Shown: positions 1 through 10,420, counted from the stretch's first letter. The stretch is 64,000 nucleotides of DNA from a marine bacterium B5-7 (GCA_021604705.1 BQJM01000003.1:24663-88662); one strand, 5' to 3'. The notes: generated from the sequence alone by a model not told the origin. Translations and numbers: made by a program.

Positions 1-342
1 CATGGGCGTGATCGCCGTCACCCCCAGTTCCACCGCCTTTTGTATCCCAAAGTCCATGCGATCGCCACGCGCAATCGCCTGATACAAATGGAGCTTACAT
101 GGTGATTCAGTCTGACGGGTGATAGCTTCGCGGCACAACAGCGTCACCGCATGACGCGCCGTTTCCGTGACCTCACACAAAAATTCTTGCTGCTGATCGT
201 TAAACACATACACCGTGCGCCCAACTTTCACCCGCATCACATGCAATAAATGATGCGCGATTTGATCACGCACTAAAATACTGGCATCTAAGTTCAGAGG
301 CTGTTGAATATAAATGCGTGGTATATGTTTGTGGGCGCGCAT
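1..342 (-). CDS. rsmE: 16S rRNA m3U1498 methyltransferase RsmE (5' part)
   Basis: Only the first 114 codons lie in the window; the gene runs off the left edge. The N-terminus starts MRAHKHIPRIYI and continues through a PUA-like beta domain (HHLLHVMRVKVGRTVYVFN) to the start of the SPOUT methyltransferase domain (QAIARGDRMDFGIQKAVELG), which is the typical RsmE order. RsmE methylates N3 of U1498 in 16S rRNA using SAM. The ATG is preceded by AAAGGA at good spacing. The upstream neighbour on the same strand is the hybrid kinase, separated by a large hairpin repeat. The family call is firm; the rest of the gene cannot be judged. Confidence 0.9.
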   Translation of the reverse strand, partial: MRAHKHIPRIYIQQPLNLDASILVRDQIAHHLLHVMRVKVGRTVYVFNDQQQEFLCEVTETARHAVTLLCREAITRQTESPCKLHLYQAIARGDRMDFGIQKAVELGVTAITPM

Positions 343-366
343 GTGAAAATCCTTTATCATTTTTTA

Positions 367-477
367 GTAACAAGACCTCGTATCGCGATCAAAAACCGTC
401 GAAGGCAGGGATAGCCTTCGTCGAGCGCCAGGGATGGCTTTATGCGTGTTTTTGATTGCGATACGAGGTCCTGTTAC
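367..477. repeat. Family H hairpin, copy 1 (111 bp)
   Basis: Long imperfect inverted repeat. The outer arms, about 29 bp each, start GTAACAAGACC on the left and end GGTCCTGTTAC on the right, and differ by two transitions that would still pair as G-U in RNA. Between them is a core of about 60 bp which, read on the minus strand, contains CGCATAAAGCCATCCCTGG and GGCTATCCCTGCC. The same core occurs at 7567-7653 and 52541-52647, and half of it at 39470-39516, each with different arms. It lies between the hybrid kinase and rsmE, which are transcribed in the same direction. Confidence 0.85.
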
Positions 478-505
478 AACAACAATATTGATGATAAACG
501 ACAAT

Positions 506-2425
506 TCACCCTACAGCCGCATGATGCTTCACTTCATCTAACACTTGCCGTAACACTTCCGACTTAATCGGTTTTTTCAAATGTGCCTGCATGCCAGCTG
601 CCAAGACCTCTTTGGTATCGCTATCTGCCACATGCGCAGTTAACGCAAATACAGGCACTTTATTCTCAGGGTCATATTGCGATTTAATTTCTTTTGTTAA
701 GGCATAGCCACTCATATCTGGCAAGCCGATATCCATGAGCACCAAATCGTAATCGGTATTAAACAATTCCAACGCCGTTTTCGCATCAGGTGCAATATCC
801 ACAGAACAGTTTAATGGTTTTAGCATGTTAACAACCACACGCTGATTAATCACATTATCTTCGACCAACAATACATGTGTGATCGCGCACTTTGAAGCGT
901 TTGCCAGTAAATCTACCATGGCCGAGCCTTTTGTTTCTTTTTTATCTTCCCATGGCAAGGTTAAGGTGAAAACAAAGGTTGACCCTTCACCTGGCTCGCT
1001 CACCGCACGCACATCACCTTTCATTTTTTCAACAAGGTGTTTCACGATCGTTAATCCTAAACCAAGTCCTTCATGCTTACCTTCGTAAGATGAATAGCCG
1101 CGGTTAAAGCGTTCAAAAATTTCTGGTATACGTGATTTTTCAATACCCGCCCCGGTATCACTCACTGCAATTTGTAGCGTAATTTCTTCTTCGACTTTAT
1201 TAAGACAAGTAACGCGTAAACCAATATTACCCGCTTGAGTAAACTTGATCGCATTGTCTAACAAATGCCGTAACACTAAACGTAACTTATCCGCATCAAT
1301 GGTAAGCAAGCCTTTTTCAAAAATCGGATCGATTTTCGTTGTAAACTGTAAGCCTGCGTTCAATGCTCGTCGACGAAATTGTTCTGACAGTTGGCGTAAC
1401 ACCTCTGACAAATCTGTAGGCGCAACAGAGAGAGCGCAACCATCTTCCTCAAGTTTTGATAACAACAAGATAGAATCAATCGCGGAAGACAATTGTTCTC
1501 CGGCACACAATAAATCCGTCAACATCGTATGCTGAGAAGTTGATAGCGTCGCATCCTGTTTTAGCACCTCTGCCATGCCAATAATACCATTAAGCGGTGT
1601 CCGTAGATCATGACTCACACATGCCATAAATTCAGATTTTGCCTGCTTAGATTTATCGGCTACGCGACGCATATTATCCAGCGCCTGACGCTGCATTAGT
1701 GATTCCGTCACATCCATCGCATGACCAATCACACCAATGGTTTCACCTAGTGCATTTTTGTAAGGCGCTTTCATCACGGTGTAACGATGTTGTGGGCGAC
1801 GAGGAAAATTTAGCATCTCGTCGAAATGAATCGGCCTATCAGCTTTAATGACTTGCAAGTCATGCTCATGCAATAAGGCACCTTGCTCACCAAACACATC
1901 GCTGTCTGTTCGGCCAATAACATCTTCTTGCTTCATGCCCAACAAAGTCAGTGCATCACCATAAAAACCAAGGTAACGCCCGTCAATATCTTTCCAGAAC
2001 AAATTGCCAATCACAGATTGAGAGAGTTTCCGTAGAAACTGATCCGCAGAAAAAATAGCGGAAGGAGGAGAGCAACGCCCCTGTAAAACAATCATCTCGC
2101 CACAACGACATACTTGCCAATCAATTTTGTCCGCATGCACTGTTTGCACATTTTTAATCGCATCCAACATCGGTTGATTGACGGCAGAAAGCCCCTCAAC
2201 GAAGACGTCAGAGCGTGGCACAGCAATACCCTGCCGCAAACATAGATGAATAAAATTCTGATGTGAAAGCTCTGTGGCAGACCAGCCTAAATACGCTGCT
2301 GCCGCGGGGTTAACATGCACAATTTCGGCATTAGCGTTAACTGCTACCACCAAATCTTGCGTGTTATTGAAGATCTGCTCAAATAATGCACCACCATCAG
2401 GTGCTGGCGCCTTTAATTTTTCCAT
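506..2425 (-). CDS. Soluble hybrid sensor histidine kinase (PAS-PAS-HisKA-HATPase-REC)
   Basis: The protein has 639 residues and no membrane segment, so it should sense a cytoplasmic signal. In order: a PAS domain (about 15-85), a second PAS domain (about 130-250, ending VIGHAMDVTE), a HisKA H-box SHDLRTPLNG with phospho-acceptor His272, a HATPase domain with N-box LDNAIKFT and G-boxes DTGAGI and GLGLGL, and a C-terminal receiver whose phospho-acceptor is Asp565 (LVLMDIGLPDMSG). No HPt domain follows, so phosphate must pass to a separate HPt protein or a regulator encoded elsewhere. The start at 2425 (MEKLKAPAP) is chosen because AGGAAATG lies just upstream; the longer frame adds 27 residues without a ribosome binding site. 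Its signal is unknown. It is divergent from the NRPS-like gene. Confidence 0.88.
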   Translation of the reverse strand: MEKLKAPAPDGGALFEQIFNNTQDLVVAVNANAEIVHVNPAAAAYLGWSATELSHQNFIHLCLRQGIAVPRSDVFVEGLSAVNQPMLDAIKNVQTVHADKIDWQVCRCGEMIVLQGRCSPPSAIFSADQFLRKLSQSVIGNLFWKDIDGRYLGFYGDALTLLGMKQEDVIGRTDSDVFGEQGALLHEHDLQVIKADRPIHFDEMLNFPRRPQHRYTVMKAPYKNALGETIGVIGHAMDVTESLMQRQALDNMRRVADKSKQAKSEFMACVSHDLRTPLNGIIGMAEVLKQDATLSTSQHTMLTDLLCAGEQLSSAIDSILLLSKLEEDGCALSVAPTDLSEVLRQLSEQFRRRALNAGLQFTTKIDPIFEKGLLTIDADKLRLVLRHLLDNAIKFTQAGNIGLRVTCLNKVEEEITLQIAVSDTGAGIEKSRIPEIFERFNRGYSSYEGKHEGLGLGLTIVKHLVEKMKGDVRAVSEPGEGSTFVFTLTLPWEDKKETKGSAMVDLLANASKCAITHVLLVEDNVINQRVVVNMLKPLNCSVDIAPDAKTALELFNTDYDLVLMDIGLPDMSGYALTKEIKSQYDPENKVPVFALTAHVADSDTKEVLAAGMQAHLKKPIKSEVLRQVLDEVKHHAAVG

Positions 2426-2529
2426 TTTTACATTTCCTATAAAAGATGTTGTACAAAACACAGCCAGTTTTATGTACGACAACTTGAGCGATGAGGATAA
2501 TAACACAACTTTTTATTTTTTTAAATTTT

Positions 2530-2558
2530 TTTATTTTATTTGCAAATATATGTATAAT
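2530..2558 (+). promoter_or_regulatory. Candidate sigma70 promoter of the NRPS-like gene
   Basis: A perfect TATAAT lies at 2553-2558, with a T-rich hexamer (TTTATT) 17 bp upstream and the ATG of the NRPS-like gene about 100 bp downstream. The region between the two divergent genes is very AT-rich. This is a motif match only. Confidence 0.4.
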
Positions 2559-2656
2559 GCGTTCGCTTTCTAACGGCAATGAGAGCACCCGTAGAATAAA
2601 GAAGCCGTACTGGTTCGAAATCGTGTATTTTTAAGAACAATCAGTTAAGGCCAATA

Positions 2657-5600
2657 ATGTCTACGCCAACGAGATGTATTATTCTTTGCGAATCATCGCA
2701 CTGCCTATCGTGGTTGCATGCCCTCATGGATGCAAATATTCAGATCGTCAGCATTATCACACAACACCCGGCCATCAAAGCATGGGCAACGCAACACAAC
2801 ATTCCCTGCGAACATACGATCACCCCCACAAGTTGGCAAACGGATCCTAGCGCTGACATTTTTATTAACGCAGGCGACCCTTGTGCCATCGCGTCTTTAT
2901 TACAACAACCGCCATTGCCCATCCTACAGTTAGCAACGCTTGAGTATCCGGCTTACACACATCGTGCGGTTTCTTGGGCAATTTTAGATGAACAAACACA
3001 ATTAACATGGCATTGGTTAGGAACAGATATTTCTGCGACATTATCGATAGAATCACACGACACGGCAGAAACATTATTGGCTGCTTTATTTAATGCAGCA
3101 GGATCTCAGCTAATTTCTGCAATAAATAGCGCAAATCCCGTTCCTTTTGCAACAACAGACACTTTATCGCTACCGAGTTCATGTCTTGATTGGCAACAAG
3201 CTGCATCAAAAATTGAAGCCACTTGTCGCGCATTACATTTCGGGAATGAATGGCATCCGTTCGCTGCTTTCAGCTGTGCACTAAACGATCGCACCCTATA
3301 CATCGATGACATACACAGTCATCAAACACAGACTGGTTTATACCCTGGGACCGTTGTACAGGTTTCAACACAAGGCCTACGTGTGACCACAGCAACCGAT
3401 GACATCACCATCAAACACGCACGCACGCAAGACAATCAACCGGCGTGCTTTACCACGCTAGGCTTAAGCAAAGGATCACGTCTACCCAGTATTACAGCCT
3501 CACAAACACAACAATTATTACAGCAACATCAACAACAACAGCAACATGAGAAATTTTGGGTACAGCAATTACAAGATGTGCAGCCGTTGTCTATTTCACA
3601 TTTGCCGCGCGACCCAGTCACTTGGCATGACATGCAGGCAACGCAAATTCCAGGCTTAGACGCTCGTCATAACGCCGATTCTGCTGCATTAAGCGCACTA
3701 ACAGCAATATTGCTAAGCTTATACCTTGAAAATCAAAGCATCAATTTTACGGTTGCCTGGCATTTGCCTCAAGGAAAAGTGGTGCCACTCAGCACTGCAT
3801 TTCAACCCAACATGACTTTTGATGCTGCCGTAGAAATGATGTCGGCATGTATGCTATCCATTATGCAGCATAAAACGTACTGTGATGATATCTATGTGCG
3901 TTACCCAACACTACGCGCGACAGCAACACACACGCTGATTGGTATTATCATCTCAGATAATCCGAATCAAGATAAACGATCATGCTGCCATCCTGCACTA
4001 TTACATATACACGGCCAAGAGGCTGTTACTGACTTTTATGTTGCAACACATTATTTGAAAAACCCTGTTGTGGCACAAGGCTTTCATCACTTACTCGAAC
4101 GGATGGCATTTGTTCGAGAACAAATATCTACAGCTAAAGACAAAAAGCTCGCTGAATTTCAGACTTCTCCGTTTCATCATAGCAACAAGCAAAAGAAACC
4201 CACGAACAACCAACGCACTTCATTAATTGACCGATTTAATACACTCGCTGCACAAGTTAACAAGCCTATTATAGAGCGTGACAACATCCCCATGACTTAT
4301 AGTGCCTTGCAAACACTCGTGCATGACATGGCGCTTAAGCTCCAAGCCATCGGCATTCAGCCACACACATTGGTTGCCATACATTTAGAACCAGGCCTAC
4401 AAGCTATTGTATCTCATCTGGCAATACTCAGTTTAGGTGCAGCCTGCTTGTTGATTGATCCAACTTGCCAAGCCGAACACATTACACACGCCATCAACGA
4501 TAGTCGCGCAGGCATGCTCTTATCCGGTGAACGCCACATCGCCACATTAAAAAAATCGCTTGCGAAGATTACTTTCCCAATCAATTTCATCGCGCTTGAG
4601 CAACTACCCGAAACAAACAATGAAATCATCACAGCGCCAACACTAAACCCTGATGATTTAGCGTATATGCTATATGAGTTCAGCTTATCTGCCAGCCCAC
4701 GTTGCCACATGTACTCACATCACGCTATCGCTAAGAAAGCATTGAGCACAAGTAACCTTTCTGGCTCTGATGCATTAGTCAGTTATTTGTGGCGCCACCT
4801 TTTAACAGGTAAAGTCATTCACTTCAGAACAAAACCCGTCACGAAGAAAACCAATTTAATAGAAAACACGGCAAAAACAATAATGAAAGAACCCAAAACA
4901 CCCCCAACCCAAGCAACAAAAACGATTACGCCAATGACCATCGAGTCCCAGGCAGAATTTATTCGGATGTTGATGCATGATTTGCACTTAGATCGAACCA
5001 TTGTACCACTCAACACTTTGCAAGCAGCTAACACTGATCCTCACGCAATATTAATCACAGGATGCACAGGGTTTATTGGCGCACACCTATTGCAAGATTT
5101 ATTGCGTCACAGTCATGCAACTATTTATTGTTTGATTCGTGAAAAAGAAGGGCGTCACTTAGAAAATGCCATATCAGAAACTATCGAACGCTACACACTA
5201 AACCGTGAATTATTTAGCCATGAACGTATCCAGATATTGCAAGGTGACATGACTAAACCGCAGCTAGGGCTAAGCGATAGCGATTATCATGCGCTTGCCT
5301 CAAACATTGATGCCATTTACCACTGTGCTGCAGACGTCAATTTACAAAAACAATATTATCAATTGCGTGCGGTCAATGTATTGGGTACCATCGAAATCAT
5401 TAAGCTGGCTAGTCGCATTAAGTTAAAAGCAATTCATGCGATTTCTACGCTGACCGATGCACATTTGAATAAGCGAAATAGTATTGCTGAAAACTTTCCA
5501 GGTATCGATGCCGATCCGATGATTCTACACAATGGCTATACACAAACAAAATACGTGGCTGAGAAATTACTTGCTACCGCCAGTGAACGACTCATCCCCG

Positions 5601-6199
5601 TGACGGTATATCGTCCTAGCTGGATTATTGGAAGCAGTATTACAGGCTCAATGACGGAAAACCAAGCTATTTTACCAGATGTTATTCAACATTGTTTACG
5701 TATGGGTATAGCGCCAGATTGGAAAAGTGAACTACCGCTTGTCCCCGTAGATTTTGTCAGCGAAATGATTAGCAAAATCTCCCTGATGCCACACCGGACA
5801 CATCACGTTTATAACTTGGTTAATAGCAACACCATGACATGGCAGCATCTGGTGCAGAGTTTCGTGAAGCTCGGTTATAAATTAACGGTCACGCCAGCAA
5901 AAGAATGGGTACACCAGTTAATGAGCACACTGAATCAGACAGGCGCTTCTCACGCACTACCTGAAACGTTAGATGCACTAGAACGTACATTAAGACCATT
6001 CCATCATCCATTTACGTGTGAAACCAAGAAAACGCAGCAAATAGCCCGAGAATTGGAAATTGCCTACCCCATCCTCAGTGCAGAATTTGCCATTTATTGC
6101 CTAGGTTTTCACTCAGATCGTGTGTTCTTTCCACACTTAAAAAACCTCGCCGCCCAAAAAGAAAAAAGTGGTGCGGCGAACGAACAGTTTTATCAGTAA
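2657..6199 (+). CDS. NRPS-like multidomain protein with C-terminal thioester reductase domain
   Basis: 1180 residues. Residues 1-270 look like a methionyl-tRNA formyltransferase fold (N-terminal domain plus a beta domain with YPGTVVQVSTQG), but the usual Asn-x-His-x-Ser motif reads LQLATLE. Residues about 290-500 resemble a worn condensation domain. Residues about 520-710 are the front half of an AMP-binding domain; the A3 loop (normally YTSGSTGxPKG) reads YEFSLSASPRC at 673-683, and A4-A10 are absent. No carrier protein with a phosphopantetheine serine is evident. Residues 798-1150 form an SDR-type reductase with an intact ITGCTGFIGAHLL nucleotide loop (800-812) and catalytic Tyr961-x-x-x-Lys965. 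I infer an active NAD(P)H reductase on a scaffold of dead modules; the substrate is unknown. The start has TAAGG six bases upstream. Its end is 3 bp from the convergent ahcY end. Confidence 0.75.
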   Translation: MSTPTRCIILCESSHCLSWLHALMDANIQIVSIITQHPAIKAWATQHNIPCEHTITPTSWQTDPSADIFINAGDPCAIASLLQQPPLPILQLATLEYPAYTHRAVSWAILDEQTQLTWHWLGTDISATLSIESHDTAETLLAALFNAAGSQLISAINSANPVPFATTDTLSLPSSCLDWQQAASKIEATCRALHFGNEWHPFAAFSCALNDRTLYIDDIHSHQTQTGLYPGTVVQVSTQGLRVTTATDDITIKHARTQDNQPACFTTLGLSKGSRLPSITASQTQQLLQQHQQQQQHEKFWVQQLQDVQPLSISHLPRDPVTWHDMQATQIPGLDARHNADSAALSALTAILLSLYLENQSINFTVAWHLPQGKVVPLSTAFQPNMTFDAAVEMMSACMLSIMQHKTYCDDIYVRYPTLRATATHTLIGIIISDNPNQDKRSCCHPALLHIHGQEAVTDFYVATHYLKNPVVAQGFHHLLERMAFVREQISTAKDKKLAEFQTSPFHHSNKQKKPTNNQRTSLIDRFNTLAAQVNKPIIERDNIPMTYSALQTLVHDMALKLQAIGIQPHTLVAIHLEPGLQAIVSHLAILSLGAACLLIDPTCQAEHITHAINDSRAGMLLSGERHIATLKKSLAKITFPINFIALEQLPETNNEIITAPTLNPDDLAYMLYEFSLSASPRCHMYSHHAIAKKALSTSNLSGSDALVSYLWRHLLTGKVIHFRTKPVTKKTNLIENTAKTIMKEPKTPPTQATKTITPMTIESQAEFIRMLMHDLHLDRTIVPLNTLQAANTDPHAILITGCTGFIGAHLLQDLLRHSHATIYCLIREKEGRHLENAISETIERYTLNRELFSHERIQILQGDMTKPQLGLSDSDYHALASNIDAIYHCAADVNLQKQYYQLRAVNVLGTIEIIKLASRIKLKAIHAISTLTDAHLNKRNSIAENFPGIDADPMILHNGYTQTKYVAEKLLATASERLIPVTVYRPSWIIGSSITGSMTENQAILPDVIQHCLRMGIAPDWKSELPLVPVDFVSEMISKISLMPHRTHHVYNLVNSNTMTWQHLVQSFVKLGYKLTVTPAKEWVHQLMSTLNQTGASHALPETLDALERTLRPFHHPFTCETKKTQQIARELEIAYPILSAEFAIYCLGFHSDRVFFPHLKNLAAQKEKSGAANEQFYQ

Positions 6200-6202
6200 C
6201 TA

Positions 6203-7519
6203 TCAATAACGATAATGCTCAGGTTTAAATGGACCATCAGTCGATAAGCCAAGATATTGCGCTTGCTTATCTGTAAGGCTTGTTAGCTTCGCACCAACTT
6301 TCGCCAAATGTGCGCGCGCAACCTTCTCATCTAAGTGTTTCGGCAAACAATAGACTTTGTTGTCGTAATTGCTGTAATTTTTCCATAATTCAATTTGCGC
6401 TAACACTTGGTTGGTAAAGGAATTAGACATCACAAAACTCGCATGCCCCGTTGCACAGCCTAAGTTCACCAAACGGCCTTCTGCTAACAATATAATACGC
6501 TTACCATCAGGGAAGATAATATGATCGACCTGAGGCTTAATATTTTCCCAGGTATATTGACGCAATGCAGCGACTTCGATTTCATTATCAAAATGACCGA
6601 TGTTACATACGATGGCTTGGTTTTTCATCTGCTGCATGTGCGCATGCGTGATCACATCAACATTACCCGTGGTCGTCACAAAAATATCGCCTTGCGAAGC
6701 AGCTTCATCCATGGTGATCACATTAAAGCCTTCCATCGCCGCTTGTAGTGCGCAAATAGGATCAATCTCTGTCACCCAAACTTTTGCACCCATCCCACTA
6801 AAGGCTTGGGCACAACCTTTACCGACATCACCATAACCCAAGACAACACAAACTTTTCCAGCAATCATCACATCAGTTGCACGTTTGATACCATCGATCA
6901 ACGATTCACGACAACCATACAAATTATCAAACTTTGATTTAGTCACTGAATCATTCACGTTAATCGCCGGAACCTTCAGCGTTTCTGCTTTCATCATTTC
7001 ATATAAACGATGCACACCCGTCGTGGTTTCTTCTGATAAACCTTTTACTTCTGTCAATAACTGAGGATATTGCTCATGCATACGAATCGTTAAATCACCG
7101 CCGTCATCCAAAATCAAATTAGGCGTCCAACCCTCTACACTCTGAATCGTTTGATCGATGCACCACCAAAATTCATCATCCGTTTCACCTTTCCAGGCAA
7201 ACACCGGAATACCCGCAGCGGCCATCGCCGCCGCCGCGTGATCTTGTGTAGAGAAAATATTACAAGAAGACCAACGAATTTCTGCGCCTAAAGCCACTAA
7301 GGTCTCCATTAAAACGGCCGTTTGCACGGTCATATGTAAACACCCAGCAATGCGTGCACCTTTTAAAGGTTGTTCCTGCTTGTATTCTTCTCGCAATGCC
7401 ATCAAACCTGGCATTTCTGTTTCTGCAATCGCAATTTCTTTGCGACCCCACTCCGCGAGGCTCATATCTGCGACTTTAAAGTCGGTAATTGTTGCTTCGG
7501 TTTTTTCTGCTACTGTCAT
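6203..7519 (-). CDS. ahcY: Adenosylhomocysteinase
   Basis: 438 residues, the usual length for the shorter bacterial form. It reversibly hydrolyses S-adenosylhomocysteine to adenosine and homocysteine in the cytosol, clearing the product inhibitor of methyltransferases. Visible motifs are the substrate region [26 protein letters not shown], the NAD-binding loop [13 protein letters not shown] and the C-terminal tail ending PEHYRY, which in this family closes over the neighbouring subunit. AGAGAGGA precedes the ATG. It lies downstream of metK on the same strand, so the two can be co-transcribed and form the SAM cycle. A family H hairpin sits between them. Confidence 0.97.
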   Translation of the reverse strand: MTVAEKTEATITDFKVADMSLAEWGRKEIAIAETEMPGLMALREEYKQEQPLKGARIAGCLHMTVQTAVLMETLVALGAEIRWSSCNIFSTQDHAAAAMAAAGIPVFAWKGETDDEFWWCIDQTIQSVEGWTPNLILDDGGDLTIRMHEQYPQLLTEVKGLSEETTTGVHRLYEMMKAETLKVPAINVNDSVTKSKFDNLYGCRESLIDGIKRATDVMIAGKVCVVLGYGDVGKGCAQAFSGMGAKVWVTEIDPICALQAAMEGFNVITMDEAASQGDIFVTTTGNVDVITHAHMQQMKNQAIVCNIGHFDNEIEVAALRQYTWENIKPQVDHIIFPDGKRIILLAEGRLVNLGCATGHASFVMSNSFTNQVLAQIELWKNYSNYDNKVYCLPKHLDEKVARAHLAKVGAKLTSLTDKQAQYLGLSTDGPFKPEHYRY

Positions 7520-7566
7520 AAAATATCCTCTCTATATTCAGTTAAAATGTTGTTAAAACGCAGTTA

Positions 7567-7653
7567 AAGATGTCTTTCAAAAACACGCATAAAGCCATCC
7601 ATGGCGCTCGATGCCGGCTATCCCTGCCGCCAACGGTTTTTGAAAGACATCTT
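7567..7653. repeat. Family H hairpin, copy 2 (87 bp)
   Basis: Perfect outer arms of about 18 bp (AAGATGTCTTTCAAAAA and its complement) flank the shared core CGCATAAAGCCATCCATGG...GGCTATCCCTGCC. The arms are unrelated to those of copies 1 and 3 beyond the inner CAAAAA. It sits between the metK stop and the ahcY start, so it would be part of a metK-ahcY transcript. Confidence 0.85.
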
Positions 7654-7691
7654 CGCCCGCGCTTCAAGAAGTTTTATACGCGTACTTTTCA

Positions 7692-8870
7692 CTATTCTAC
7701 AGAGGTCGTTACTAGGTGAGCAGCCTCTCTTAATTCATCCACTTTATCTAAAGCTTCCCAGGGAAGGTTCAAATCATCGCGGCCAAAATGTCCGTAAGCA
7801 GCGGTCGGCCCATAAATTGGTTGCAATAGATTCAACATCGCCGTAATCCCCTTAGGTCGCAAGTCAAAGTGCGCACGAATAAGTGCAATGATTTTGTCTT
7901 GTGGAATATGTTCGGTCCCAAAAGTTTCTAGGCTAATCGATGTAGGCTCTGCCACACCAATCGCATAAGACACTTGAATTTCCATACGATCCGCAAACCC
8001 AGCTGCCACACAATTCTTCGCGACATAACGTGCCGCATACGCCGCAGATCGATCGACTTTACTCGGATCTTTGCCCGAAAAAGCACCGCCACCATGACGC
8101 GCCATGCCGCCATAGGTATCCACAATAATTTTACGTCCCGTTAAACCGCAATCACCTAATGGTCCACCAATAACAAAACGACCCGTTGGATTCACAAAAT
8201 ACCGTGTTTTATCCGTGATCCACTTATCAGGGAAAGTGGGCTTAATAATTTCTTCGATGACCGCTTCAACCAAGGTTTCTTGTGAAACATCCGGTGTATG
8301 CTGGGTTGATAACACAACAGTATCTACATGCACTGGCTGACCATTGTCATAAGCAAAGGTTACCTGACTTTTCGCATCAGGACGCAACCAGGGAAGGGTG
8401 CCTTCTTTTCGGCACACTGCTTGACGCTGCACTAAACGATGCGCATAAGTAATCGGTGCTGGCATAAAAACATCCGTCGCATTCGTCGCATAACCAAACA
8501 TTAAACCTTGGTCGCCAGCGCCTTGTTCACGATCATCGGTTTCATCCACCCCTTGCGCAATATCCGGTGACTGTTTACCAATCGCAGACAGCACCGCACA
8601 AGATTCCCAATCGAACCCCATGTCAGAACTATTGTAGCCAATACGTTTAATGGTTTGACGTGCAATTTCTTCAACGTCTACCCAAGCATTTGTGGAAATC
8701 TCCCCGCCAACAATCACCATCCCGGTTTTTACATAGGTTTCACACGCAACGCGTGCATGCTTATCTTGCGTTAATAATGCATCCAATACTTCATCAGAAA
8801 TTTGATCAGCAATTTTATCCGGGTGCCCTTCCGACACAGACTCTGATGTAAATAAACTGTACCCTGACAT
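7692..8870 (-). CDS. metK: S-adenosylmethionine synthetase
   Basis: 392 residues, full length. It makes SAM from methionine and ATP in the cytosol. Family signatures are clear: [20 protein letters not shown] at the N-terminus, [12 protein letters not shown] in the middle and the glycine-rich loop [23 protein letters not shown] lies eight bases before the ATG. It is followed on the same strand by ahcY, giving SAM synthesis and SAH removal in one unit. I looked upstream for a SAM or SAH riboswitch and saw none that I could support; the 138 bp before the gene holds only a short GC-rich inverted repeat (ACCGGTTTTCTCCGG). Confidence 0.97.
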   Translation of the reverse strand: MSGYSLFTSESVSEGHPDKIADQISDEVLDALLTQDKHARVACETYVKTGMVIVGGEISTNAWVDVEEIARQTIKRIGYNSSDMGFDWESCAVLSAIGKQSPDIAQGVDETDDREQGAGDQGLMFGYATNATDVFMPAPITYAHRLVQRQAVCRKEGTLPWLRPDAKSQVTFAYDNGQPVHVDTVVLSTQHTPDVSQETLVEAVIEEIIKPTFPDKWITDKTRYFVNPTGRFVIGGPLGDCGLTGRKIIVDTYGGMARHGGGAFSGKDPSKVDRSAAYAARYVAKNCVAAGFADRMEIQVSYAIGVAEPTSISLETFGTEHIPQDKIIALIRAHFDLRPKGITAMLNLLQPIYGPTAAYGHFGRDDLNLPWEALDKVDELREAAHLVTTSVE

Positions 8871-9008
8871 GCTTTTTCTCCAAGCTTTTAAAGTAGCAGC
8901 ATTCTACCGGTTTTCTCCGGAAAAAACACTTGGTATTATTACGTACAAATTATTTTTTTCATAAACTTTCTGGCATTCATGGAGTTATAATCCAAATGCC
9001 CGCACAAT

Positions 9009-9239
9009 ATGTGCCATAAACCACAAAAAAGACAGTGCAAAATCATGGAAAATTTACTCGCAGCAGAACCCGATGATTTCGACGGTGGTCTCAGCGCAAA
9101 GAATTATGCTACCATTACAGAGGTATCCGCCTCTACTGCAACTCGAGACTTGCAATATCTTGTAGATATTGGCGCATTAAAAAAACATGGCGAACGAAAG
9201 GGTACACGCTATTATTTAAATCTGGAGCCCGCATCATGA
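9009..9239 (+). pseudogene. C-terminal winged-helix remnant of a Fic-family protein
   Basis: The 76-codon frame (ATG at 9009; a second ATG at 9045 gives 64 residues) reads like the winged-helix tail of many Fic proteins: KRQCKIMENLLAAEP, then DFDGGLSAKNYATIT, then SASTATRDLQYLVDIGALKK, ending in GTRYYLNL. The Fic domain itself, with its HxFx(D/E)GNGR loop, is not present upstream. The simplest reading is a gene that has lost all but its 3' end. It overlaps the permease start by ATGA, so translation could be coupled, and a small retained DNA-binding protein cannot be excluded. Confidence 0.6.
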
Positions 9240-10420
9240 ATAAAACAATTGGCAGTATTTTAATGATTATCGGTACCTCGGTAGGTGCTGGTATGCTAGC
9301 ACTTCCTTTGGTGACGGCGCATAGCAGCATTAGCCTCAGCATTCTCGTCTTAACTGCAGCATGGCTCTTAATGACTTGTGGCGCATTAGCCTTACTCGAA
9401 GTGAATTTATGGCTCCCTGCAGACTGCAATCTCATTACCATGGCAAAACATACCCTGGGACGCTGGGGACAAATGAGTATGTGGCTACTGTACTTGCTGC
9501 TGCTATATAGTTTGGTTTGTGCTTATTTATCAGGCTCAGGTGACATCCTCAAGTCATTACTTGATCAACACAGCGCATTTAACATGCCACTGTGGTTAGC
9601 GACCATGATTTCTCTGGCACTATTCATCTGCATCGTATACCGCGGCATACGCGCCGTTGATCTCACCAACCGAGTACTCATGAGCGTGAAATGCCTAGCC
9701 TACACAGGCTTAGTCATTGCCTTAATGCCACACATTCAACTACCTAAGTTATACCAAGGTGATTTTCAATGGCATCACACTGCGTTCATGGTCATGATTA
9801 CGGCCTTTGGTTATGCCATCATTATTCCTAGTTTACGTCCCTACCTAGACAGTAATCGTCAACGCTTAATCAAAGTTGTTGCCATCGGTAGTTTAATTCC
9901 ATGGGCCGTGTATCTGTTATGGATTGTGGTCGTACAAGGTTTATTGCCCCGCACAGGGACACATGGCCTGCTCCATATACTGCACTCAGCACAACCTAAC
10001 GGGGCTCTGATGTTGGCTCTCTCTTCTGTCATTCACAGCGCCTGGTTAGCCAATGTATCAAAATTATTTATTTCAATTTGTGTCGTCACTTCATTTTTAG
10101 GTGTTTCTATTTGCTTAGTTGATTTTCTTGCCGATGGTTTACAATACAGAAAACAGGGGCGACAAGGCATTGCTGTATTTAGCACTGCCTTCTTGCCACC
10201 GCTTTGTATTGTCCTGATAAAGCCAGCATTATTTGTGCTAGCCCTGCATTATGCCGGCATTTGGTGTATCTGCATTTTGAGCGTACTCCCTATTTTAATG
10301 CTGTATGCCGGCCGTTATCGACAAATGCGCCAGGGTAAAACTATTTTGCCCGGTGGAAAAATTCTACTCTGGATCGCATTACTGGCTAATGCCATTGTCT
10401 TTGTTTTTTTATTTAAGTAA
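9236..10420 (+). CDS. Aromatic amino-acid permease (HAAAP family, TyrP/Mtr-like)
   Basis: 394 residues with about 11 hydrophobic helices. The N-terminus MNKTIGSILMIIGTSVGAGMLALP is the hallmark first helix of the tryptophan/tyrosine permease family, proton-coupled importers in the inner membrane. Several such paralogues are usual in Legionella and Coxiella. Which aromatic substrate it carries cannot be read from sequence. The start overlaps the stop of the upstream Fic remnant (ATGA). Confidence 0.85.
   Translation: MNKTIGSILMIIGTSVGAGMLALPLVTAHSSISLSILVLTAAWLLMTCGALALLEVNLWLPADCNLITMAKHTLGRWGQMSMWLLYLLLLYSLVCAYLSGSGDILKSLLDQHSAFNMPLWLATMISLALFICIVYRGIRAVDLTNRVLMSVKCLAYTGLVIALMPHIQLPKLYQGDFQWHHTAFMVMITAFGYAIIIPSLRPYLDSNRQRLIKVVAIGSLIPWAVYLLWIVVVQGLLPRTGTHGLLHILHSAQPNGALMLALSSVIHSAWLANVSKLFISICVVTSFLGVSICLVDFLADGLQYRKQGRQGIAVFSTAFLPPLCIVLIKPALFVLALHYAGIWCICILSVLPILMLYAGRYRQMRQGKTILPGGKILLWIALLANAIVFVFLFK

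Noticed and set aside
8871..9008. Possible SAM or SAH riboswitch before metK
   Set aside because: No recognisable conserved core; only a short inverted repeat is visible.
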